Shown one piece after another: positions 55,691 to 64,000 of a stretch of DNA of 64,000 bases (the stretch's first letter is position 1; each line of letters begins with the position of its first letter). The position numbers and the translations under genes were made by a program. The DNA comes from Chara braunii. Taxonomy: Eukaryota; Streptophyta; Charophyceae; Charales; Characeae. The stretch covers positions 46,106 through 110,105 of the forward strand of contig BFEA01000220.1 in NCBI GenBank assembly GCA_003427395.1. Reading direction: 5' to 3'. The notes under the pieces were generated by a model. The model made no database searches. It was given only the letters and a program-made list of their open reading frames with translations, and had not been told where the DNA came from.

Positions 55691-57217
55691 CACACGATTC
55701 ATCAAATTGCCAAGGGCAAAGCCTAGGGCGGCGACGAATTACCTGTCGAGTTCTACTCCAGATTTGCAAATCTTTTGGGGGAGGATTTGATAGAGCTTTA
55801 ATGAGATCCTGAGAAGAGGGCAATTGAGTCAGTCAATAATTAGGGGAGTGATTACATTAATGTATAAAAAAGAGGACGAAAGGGAGGTGAGAAATTGAAG
55901 ACTAATTTCACTACTGTAGTTACAACCTACAGGCGAAAACATTAGTTTTACGTCTGACGAAACTCCTTCTAGGGTTAGGGAGACTAGATCAGGGAGCTTT
56001 TATAAGGGGTCACTCAATTTTGGAGAACATCATCACCACAATAGAGGCGTTGGAGGTTGTTCAGAAGGAGAACCTAAATGTCTGCGTGTTTATATTGGAT
56101 CTACAAAAGCCATATGATAGAGTAATTACACTCAAAGCTATGGGCTTTGGGGAAAAGTTTTGTGCATGGGTGAAAGTCTTGTACACCTTTTCAACAACAG
56201 CAGTCCAAGTGAGTGGGTTTCATTCCGAGGAGCTTGGTTGACTAGATCCTTGAGGCAGGGATGTCGATTCACACCCGATTTGTGTTACAGTTAGAAGTTA
56301 TATTGTGCAACATTAGGGCACACCCTGTGCTAAAAGGACTGAGCCTTCACATTGGAAGAGAATGCAGAGTCAAGGCTTTCGTCGATGACCTCTTTGCAAT
56401 CCCAGTTAATCAAAGTGATATACTAAAGGCACACACATGTTGTTTAAAAAGGCATGAGGAACTCTCTGAATCAGTAGTTAACTGGAACAAGTCATTGTAC
56501 TTCCTACCAAAAGACTACTAGCTGCAAGCGGAATATGGGATGAAAAAAATGGAAAAACGAGGTATAGAAAGATTTCAAGGTGTCCAAATAGCACTATCAG
56601 ATTGTATGACTTCCTAGGACATTATACCGATGAAGAAAGTGACTAAGAGGATTAAGAGTTGGACAACATCCCTTATTGCTAATCGGGAGGGTGTTGACAA
56701 TCACGGTTTCTTCCTTTTCGATCCTTTGGTTTGTGGCAATAACAAGACTTTTGTCGAAACTGATGGTCTAAGAAGTACGAGCGACAACGCATAGGTTCAT
56801 TTGGAACCCTAGCTCTCTGGACAAGCAAGGATACATCGCAAAGGTCGCAAGGACAACTCTCTGTGTGGCAAGAGATGAAAGAGGACTGGACCTACTAGAT
56901 TTAGAGTATCAAAATACTACCTTGTTGTCAAAGTGGCTGGTAAGAGCAGTTGAGGCTCCACTGCAGATGGATTGGTGCTAGTTGGCGGAGACTGTTGGCG
57001 AAGGAATGACATTTAACACGTCCATCAAACGCCTGGTTGACACTGATGATTCCACACTTTCTAAGCAAAAGGATAGTCCCGATTTTGGGGCGGTGATCTC
57101 AGCCTAGAACAAATCTCGTCCAACTCTCTGAATGCCACCAATCACAAGAGCAGAAGTTATGCAGGAACCATTGTTTGAAAGCCTAGTAATCCTAGTGGAA
57201 GGCCAAGTGATCACGGC
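55691..57217 (+). pseudogene. LINE (non-LTR) reverse transcriptase, decayed N-terminal and central part
   Basis: Fragments in three frames keep the order of a LINE ORF2 RT: DELPVEFYSRFANLLGEDL near 55735, LMYKKEDEREVRN near 55860, LDLQKPYDRV near 56098 (usual form DLxKAFDRV, first catalytic Asp), LRQGCRFTPDL near 56252 (the R-Q-G-C block) and AFVDDL at about 56375 (the usual ADD site, first residue changed). Many stops and frameshifts separate them, so it is long dead. The sequence is cut at 57217 by an inserted element and resumes at 59023. Confidence 0.75.
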
Positions 57218-57225
57218 CTCGTTCG

Positions 57226-57669
57226 CTGTGTGTCTTTTTAACGGGGAACGGGGGAATTAAACTCTCGTTGAATCCCGTTAAATTCAAAAAAAATTCCGTT
57301 GAATTCGCGTTAAACGCGAAAATGGCCCGCTCCCACGCTTTTCGGAAAAACGAAATTGATGCGCGGGGTCCGGAACACGTGGCCCTAGGCAAAAAAAAAA
57401 AAAAAGTCCCCCCAACCCCTGAAGCACCTCTTAAACCACCGAATTAGACCAACACCAACCGGCCTGCCACCCACCACTCACCAACCCCCCGGCACCAGTC
57501 CCCAAACCTACCCGGAAGCCCTCTAAGCCATCCGCCCCCACATCCCCCAACCCCCAACGCCCCAGTTATGTGTGTGCACGTATGTGTGTATGTGTGTGTC
57601 TGCGCGTGAGAGTGTGTCTGTGCATTAATATTAATGTATGCGTGTGTGTTTGTGTATATGTGTGTTTGT

Positions 57670-57700
<31 letters not shown>

Positions 57701-59014
57701 CATGATTGTTGGCATGTGTCCATTGTTTTCCTTTTGAGGGATAGAGTTCTTTCCCGTTGAAAACTGGGGGCGGGCGATTTGGGTCTGCGTCCTTTTTTTT
57801 TCTCTTCTACTGCATCTTCCCAGAAATACAGTATCTAAGCATTCTGCTGTTTGTTAGCAAGTAACGCGGACTGCCATGCCTCGTTGGCAGTGCTTGCTAA
57901 GAAAAGAAAAGAAAAAAAAAACGTACTTACCTTTGCCACGAGAGTTGTGGGCTTCACTCTGACCAAATGTACAAAATGAGCATGAATCTGGTAGAACATA
58001 GGTAGATACACTGCTCGTAGTTTAAAGCTTGAAATGCCATTTTTCCTAGCCGCGTGTGAGGCGGCACAACCCTCAGTAGCTTGCTATTCGTTTTTCAAGT
58101 TTTTTTTTCTTCTTCTTTTTTCCCCCCTCTTGCGATCCAAGAATCCGGGCTCCGTCCAGCGGCCTAGCTCAGTTGATTAGGCACGCAAGTGGCATTCAGG
58201 AGGTTGTGGGTTCAATCACAGCCTATGGCACTCTCGATGCCAACCAACTGAGATAGTCAGCTGGATCCTCCCAGTCTGTATCAGTAAGGTCTTCAACCAA
58301 CACGGCTGGGAGGCACCCCTTGTCCCTACTATCCTACCTCAGTGTGACCAGCACTGACGACCATCACCCTACCAATATTGAGGGCAACTTGGACCACACA
58401 TCAGTGACAAGCACCAAGGTTGGGCCAACCTCCCAGCCCTAATAGAAGCGGAGGTGGACGAACCATGTCGTACGGGAACTTCGGACGCCAAACTCATACA
58501 ATCTGCTACAGGCCCGATTCTGTGTGCGTGTGTGTGTCTTTTTTTCCTTTTTTTTATTTGCTTTTTATGGTTTTGATTTTTTCTTAAATACACGAAGTTC
58601 TGAAAAAAAAAAATTATTGTACATCTTTGAAAGATCTATAACCCTATATTTTTTATTTGTTTTTCTGTTTTTGTTTTAACCTTTAAAAAATTTGTGTGGA
58701 ACCAGAAAAAAAAAACACTCATTTCATTTTAGTTTTTGTTTTTTTCATTGTATGTTTATGTTTTTTATTTTTTTTAAATATATTTAAACATCAAAAAATA
58801 AAAATAAAAATATAGGGTTGTAGTCCTTAAAAAAACCTACAACCCTTTTTTTTTTTCTTTTTTTTTTTTTTTAATGTTTAGCCCAAGAAAAAAATCATCG
58901 CGGACCCCGTTAATTCGCGTTCAACGCGTGTTTGAACGAGAGTTTAACGCGAATTCAATGCGCGTTGAATTTTTCAACGCGGAACCCGCGTTGAATTCAA
59001 AATCGGACACACAA
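57226..59014. mobile_element. 1.8-kb TIR element (hAT-like by 8-bp duplication) inserted in the LINE
   Basis: The ends are inverted: left CTGTGTGTC, right GACACACAA, followed inward by related inverted blocks rich in GTTGAATTCGCGTTAAACGCG-like words on both sides. The flanks CTCGTTCG (57218-57225) and CTCGTCCG (59015-59022) form an 8-bp duplication with one mismatch. LINE sequence continues on either side. No transposase is seen, so it is non-autonomous. A (GT)n tract (about 57670-57700) and a SINE lie inside. hAT assignment rests on duplication length only. Confidence 0.6.
58150..58350 (+). mobile_element. tRNA-derived SINE family A, plus-strand copy nested in the TIR element
   Basis: CGGCCTAGCTCAGTTGATTA is a clear pol III A box context. 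GGTTGTGGGTTCAATCACAG holds a B box (GGTTCAATC). About 30 bases later ATGCCAACCAACTGAGATAG and GATCCTCCCAGTCTGTATCA match the other family members. It is not a functional tRNA gene: no closed acceptor stem. Confidence 0.75.
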
Positions 59015-59022
59015 CTCGTCCG

Positions 59023-59705
59023 CCAAGGGAAGCTTTGGGGTGAAATGGATGCATAAAAGAATTTCGAGGGTAAGCGACATATGAGATGAATTTATAGGTA
59101 TGTGGAAAACCCCAGACCAACTGAAACCAAGTATGAGCTTGCTACACCATCAAGCAGAAAACCTGGAACTAATAATTGATGCTATCCCGATGAGCTGGAA
59201 GGAGATACTTGGTATCTGCCATACTGCTCTAGTAGGCAAATGATTCCTCAAAAAGGCCAAAAGAACAGAGTTCCTACGCTTGTCGAAATGCGATGAAGGA
59301 GAGGCAAGGAAGTGTGCGAGGGACATATTCAAAATGACTTACCCTTTCTCTGATAAGCTAGTCAAGAAAGGACAACTAACATGCAGCGCCTGGAGGAAAT
59401 TGAGGGTACGAGAAGACAAGAACAAGGACAATAAGTGGCAGGTGGTGGCAAGGGACTGCTTAGTAGCAGAACTGAGGATGGATCCAATGGCATGGGGGTG
59501 GAAAGTGGGTAAGAATACGGTTAGGGGATTGGAGAAGCTGGACCGCTCAGTTGTAGGAGCGAAGTGGACCAAAGGGGATCCAGTAGACATGAGAATTATC
59601 CATAAATGCAGCAGGGCGGTACCTCACCGTGACCCGGTGGAGCCCATGAGAAAGCAGTTGAGACGTCGCTGGGAGCAGTTGGCTCCTTTTTTTCACAGAA
59701 AGTGA
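59023..59705 (+). pseudogene. LINE ORF2, downstream fragment after the inserted element
   Basis: The frame continues after the insertion, with stops near 59053 and 59245, then an open stretch 59280-59705 (LSKCDEGEARKCARD, ... WRKLRVREDKN, ... RRRWEQLAPFF). It is assigned to the LINE by position and basic character. No catalytic motif lies in it. Confidence 0.5.
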
Positions 59706-62439
59706 GGTTGTGACGAACTACTTTTTGTAATCGCACGACTTTCCGCGCGAAGCGGCTTCGGGGGTTGGAAACTGGTTGGTCGGGTGGAAGATAGGGGTTG
59801 GTCGGACAAGTTGCATGAATACCCTCGCTTCTTTCTTTTTTGTTGTCGAGGCTAGGGCCGAGAAAGTCCCGCGACGACGATTGAGTGACCGCGCCTTAGT
59901 GAGCGCGATAAATAACGGTTGCCATAACTTATTTCTTGTTTTGATGTGGGAGATGGGAATTTTGGCGCGATTAGCGCGCGGGAATGTCGTTTTCAAATTT
60001 ACAACAGATGACGGACTCTTGAAATTGTTTTTTTTTTAGGCTTTTCAATTTTTTTTTTTGCAAATAGGATTTAGACTAGGAATTTAGGTGCTCTGAAATC
60101 TTGTTGCGCCACGCTTCTTGCTCGCGCACCTCTCACCGCAATAGGAACTGGGCTCTGACTGCATCGCGCCCTTAATCTTGCATGTAACTGTAATTTTTGG
60201 CGGGCGCAATTGTAACTATACTCCTTCTTGATTCTCTCGTGTTTCCCCGCCTTTTTCCCCTCTGCCGGGCATACCTCGTCCTCCACTCTAATTGGCCTGA
60301 ACGACTGCATGGCCGGATCGATGCGTGGAGTGCGGTTGCATCCCCCACCGTGGCTTGGCCATGCAGGCGTAGGCACTTCCTTCTCTTCCCCTTCCCTTCA
60401 CTTAGGCATAATCCCAGGTTCATCGCGCAAGCATGCACGCTATAAATTTCGCAAGCCCGATTAGTTTGCTCTCTCAGATTTGGAAGTTCGCATGGTCAGT
60501 GAGAATCGGCTAACAAGTAAGTGAGAAGATGAGCAGAAGTGAGTCGGGGGACCCGACGAGCTGGTGCCGGGTTGGCGGGGTTGACGTGCGGGCCACGACG
60601 AAATGTGACGCACAAACGAACTTGGCTTGCGTACTCGGACTAAGTGGGGTGACGACTCGGTGTTGGTGCGAGGCGACGGACTGCCCGCATCGGAGGTGAT
60701 GTAGCGTGGAAGAAAGAGAGAGAGAGATGTGTGTGTGGGATGATGCCTTTCTCTAACCCTCTGTATAAATTTTGATTTCAACCTTGGTCGATCTTGTTAC
60801 GACCGTTTTCGATCTTCTTGCGAATCATTTTGGAATTTTTGCTTATGGTGTGTGTGGAATGAACTCGCGCGCTTCCCTCACCCCTCCTCGCGCAATCTTT
60901 GGATGACTAGTTTAACTCAAATTTTGTCACTTTCTAGTCCCCATTCTGCGCTCGGGTTGGATGTGCTCCTCGTGCATATTACGGAATTGCCAACCTTCGG
61001 ATCTTGTGTGTGGGATGGTGTCCTTCTTTTTCTCGCATATGTAGTTTTAATAAGTGGCGTCGGTCCTCTCTTACTCATGACTACCCCTGGTTCGTGCTTT
61101 TTTAGTGATCGGTTTGATTCCCCCCCCCCTCACTCCTGTTTCATTGCAGTATGGTGAGATCGGGCACGACGATTGTCTGCACGTGACCCTAGTGAGCTTG
61201 GGTTATGATGATGTAGGCTTCCTTGGTGACATGGCTTGATGCGCAAACCTTTTTCGATCTCTCGTTTATGCTTTTCCGGAGATTGGCACAACCTTAAAGT
61301 TCGATTGATGCATGAGTTCGATTGATACCTGAGTATGCATGCCAGTTTCCCATTCCCTTTTGGACAAAAAGGAGAATCTAACGAACACTCGGTGGTCCCA
61401 GCTGATGTATGCTGTGGAGGGTAAGTGGATGGCTGATTCAAATGTGTGATTGCCCGCAGATTGCCTTCCTAATGTCTGTTTCTCAACGCTCGCATGGGCT
61501 AGCATAACAACGGATCAGACGATTTCCCGACCAAAGGGATAGCCGGTCGATCCGATCCAACTGATCGCAAACGTGGTCTTGTGCGCATTCGTGCAGGCTC
61601 GATCAAAACAGAGATCGCCTACACGCGCGTCTACAAGACCTGCGCTCGAGTCCATGTCTAAACTCGCAAAATTCCGATAGCATGGATGATGGGACTCCCT
61701 TCCACGTCACGGATCGGGAAAGCCTGAGACACCGACGGTTCCGAGAATACAGGGAGTGGAAGAACTCATGTCTTCTCGCACAACCCCGCCCCAACCCTCC
61801 AAAATTCCCCTTTAGGACAGGAAACGGACGTGTCTGTGAGTGAGACATTGAACGGGCCTTAAGTGCAATCCCTTTTCCCTCCCAGTTCCCCAGCTCACAC
61901 GTAAGCCACATCATCGCCGAACCCGGTGTCGTCATCATTGAGACAGACTTCGCTCCCTACCGCCTCGTGTTGCCTTTTCACTGCCTGACGGCGGCCCCGT
62001 GGCATGCGCTCGCCCCCTACTGGCGTCGAACCCCGTGCTCCGAGTGCCAGCAGGACAGCGAGTACCGAGCCGCGGAGTTCGTTCGACGAACCTGGACTGA
62101 GGCCGAACAACGAGCACACAGCCTGCGCCTGAGGCCCGCTTCGTCCGACTCGGAGACTTGTCACGAGCGACGTTGGCGATTGGTTAGGCAACACGACACA
62201 CATAGCATTCCGCCGGTTCACCAAATCCGAGCCCAGCCTCGGCAACGAAACTCACGGGGATGGCGATGACATCCCCCAAGGCATCAAAGTCGGACGCAGT
62301 TCGTGCTTGCTATCTTGCATAACTGCCCCTAAGGCTTGCCACAGGAGATTTCAGTTCTGACCTGGAACTCCACCCCCACTATCCTAAAATCCTTGGCACA
62401 CCCCTTTTTTGCATCCCACTCCGATCAGGAAGTCGCGCT
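59706..62439. other. 2.7-kb stretch separating LINE pieces, no gene recognised
   Basis: Mixed-composition sequence with no coding signature that I recognise on either strand. Because LINE-like sequence lies on both sides it may itself be an insertion, but I could not define its ends. A C9 run lies at about 61121-61129. Confidence 0.35.
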
Positions 62440-62945
62440 GGGCGTGAGATTGGGCGTCACAGCGTCGCTCGCATGGTTTCAGTCCCATTTGGTAGTGCCA
62501 GTTGCACGTTGGTTGAGCAAAAGAGGTATGCCGGTAAAAGAGTTGTGTGACTGATGAAATTGGATATGTGAGACAATGTACCACCTTTGGTGGACATGTC
62601 CCAGACCCAAGGAGTGGTGGAGCTGGTGGGAAGCCCACTGGATCCATTTTTCAGCCCAACCTCAGTTTATAGGTGAAAGATGGATCCTACTGGGGCATGG
62701 GGAAGACGGAACCCCGATGTAAAATAGGATGGGGATATGTCGCACAAGTGGGCAGAACGTCCATGATGTGGATAATCTAGAAAAATCGTAACGAATGATG
62801 CTTCAATGGGAAGGGTCTGTCAGAACATCATGCTGAATGCTGAAAGAGGTTCTCAGAGAGGAAATCCGCAGGGAGTGGAGAAGGAAGGCAGGAAAAGGAG
62901 GCCTACTGGAATTTGAATTTTGAGAAAGAAAAACCTTCAGAAAAA
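62440..62945 (+). pseudogene. probable LINE ORF2 C-terminal fragment with zinc-binding-like motif
   Basis: VARWLSKRGMPVKELC (about 62502-62550), then CETMYHLWWTCPRPKEWW at about 62568-62620, follows the pattern of the Cys/His segment (zf-RVT) that ends many plant LINE ORF2 proteins. Stops at 62552 and 62720 show decay. It could be the 3' end of the LINE starting near 55700 or of a second copy. Confidence 0.5.
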
Positions 62946-62949
62946 AAGG

Positions 62950-63433
62950 AAAAAAAAGGGAAATTTCCGAAATGCCCATCCGACTTCCATTCATTTGCGG
63001 TATGCCCCTCTGAGGGCCGACTTACCCTGTAGCGCATCTCCGACAAGGATTGAAGTTTCCCAAGAACCACTGGCGTCGTTTGGGCCTGAAAATCGTTCAA
63101 ATGCCCCTACCAATACCAGTTCCAAATTTCCAGTATGCCCTAGTAGCTCCCTTCCGAGGGCCAGGGGAATGGCCGTGAGTGCGACCAGCCGCCACAGGGG
63201 CATGCTGGAAAGTTAAGTTGCACCCCTCACTGACAGGGGCCTGCAGGAGACATTCGAGACCCCAGGGGCACGACAGGGTAAGTAGGCCGTGGGAGGGGCA
63301 TTCAAAGCATTCAAAGGCATGCCACAAAAGTATGCATCATGCAAACGCACGTAGACAGCACAAGAATTCATGAGGGGCATACCACAAATAAATGGAAGTC
63401 GGAGGGTCATTTCGAAATTCTCGCAAAAAAAAG
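62950..63433. mobile_element. fold-back/MITE-like element with about 55-bp inverted ends
   Basis: The left block GAAATGCCCATCCGACTTCC and ATTCATTTGCGGTATGCCCC (62967-63008) recurs inverted at 63371-63412 (GGGGCATACCACAAATAAAT, GGAAGTCGGAGGGTCATTTC). Beyond both lie A-rich ends. No coding capacity. Confidence 0.7.
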
Positions 63434-63496
63434 AACAAACTGCCTTGCTCCACTACAGAACGCTCTGTACGTATCTGGGACTCGTAATCGTCTCCA

Positions 63497-63628
63497 CAAA
63501 TTCGAAATGTTGGACTCCTCCGAATGCACCTGCACAATGTGTCCAAATGCATGTAATCGTCCCGATAAATTGGAAATGTTGGACTCCTCCGAATGCACCT
63601 CTACAAAGGCGTCCAAATGCATGTAGAA
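63497..63628 (+). repeat. two-unit tandem duplication, about 67 bp
   Basis: Both units hold AAATGTTGGACTCCTCCGAA and TGTCCAAATGCATGTA-like sequence (starts near 63507 and 63572). Confidence 0.85.
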
Positions 63629-63764
63629 TGAGCGAGGCCCAAAGACGCCAATTCGGATACGGATACTTTGGACGTGCCGTTCTTGACGAGCGGCAAAGCG
63701 AAAGCGCAGAGCGGCGGTTTCTCGTACACAGAGTGCATCCTCTCAAGAAGAGACTGGGCCTGCA

Positions 63765-64000
63765 CTAAGTGCACTTGCATTGCGGAGAACAGGGTATTTG
63801 CACGAACTTGCAATAGCCTGCGCAGGGTAGCCGATTTGCCCATTTTTTAATAGCATCCACTCACATGCAATATAGCATGCGCAGAATAGCCCATTCGCAC
63901 GGGCTTGGAATAGCATCCGCAGAATAGCAGCGTACTTGCATATCGTGTGCAGAATAGCCGCGCCGGTGCAAATCATTAGCAAAATAGCCGATTTGCTCGG
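63765..64000 (+). repeat. degenerate minisatellite, about 35-50 bp period, running off the window
   Basis: Words such as GCGCAGAATAGCC, TTGCAATAGCAT and CGATTTGC recur at least five times from about 63770 to the window end. Confidence 0.75.

Noticed and set aside
58160-58225. A tRNA gene
   Set aside because: A and B boxes are present but the acceptor and anticodon stems do not close, and the same head starts a repeated element. It is a SINE head.
61895-62245. Minus-strand 116-codon frame
   Set aside because: No motif recognised, and the opposite strand is open over the same bases. Typical of GC-rich chance frames.

Overview
The window looks like nuclear DNA of a green-lineage organism, most likely a charophyte alga of the Chara type. 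The plant assignment rests on a NUP98 gene that is not fused to NUP96 (plant arrangement), a plant-like prefoldin subunit 5, introns with GT-AG borders, and a repeat landscape of LTR elements, LINEs, SINEs and MITE-like elements. The Chara assignment is my recognition of the style of the Ty3-like integrase and Gag sequences, not a database result.

Region by region: 1-7055 is the only host-gene region. It holds the last three coding exons of prefoldin subunit 5 (751-3692, N-terminus outside the window), with a poly(A)-tailed U6 snRNA retropseudogene in its last intron, and 270 bp downstream a complete, uninterrupted NUP98 gene (3963-7055). 7056-25131 is AT-rich intergenic DNA with small repeats: a MITE-like family with CCACCAGTA ends, two SINE-like families, minisatellites and one sequencing gap inside a poly(T) tract.

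25136-53056 is one very large Ty3-like LTR retrotransposon (27.9 kb) with two LTRs of about 8.0 kb each, TG...CA ends, a GCGG flanking duplication and a primer binding site matching tRNA-Asp. Its internal part carries a decayed gag-protease-RT-RNase H-integrase reading frame (33565-40127) and then, unusually, a second large Gag-like reading frame with coiled coil and its own CCHC zinc knuckle downstream of pol (40333-43017). Both frames are preceded by acceptor-like splice sites. The LTRs are complex. Each holds three U6-snRNA-like modules, an array of about a dozen hairpins with a common loop and covarying stems, and a five-unit 124-bp tandem array. Scattered Ns fall at the same places in both LTRs, so parts of them are probably assembly consensus rather than locus-specific sequence.

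53061-64000 is a repeat graveyard. A LINE reverse transcriptase (from about 55700) is split by a 1.8-kb terminal-inverted-repeat element with an 8-bp target duplication, which itself contains a tRNA-derived SINE. A probable C-terminal LINE piece reappears at about 62440. A fold-back element and minisatellites close the window.

The two host genes are unrelated in function (tubulin/actin folding co-chaperone; nuclear pore) and are simply close neighbours. Everything else is mobile DNA or has no gene that I can recognise.
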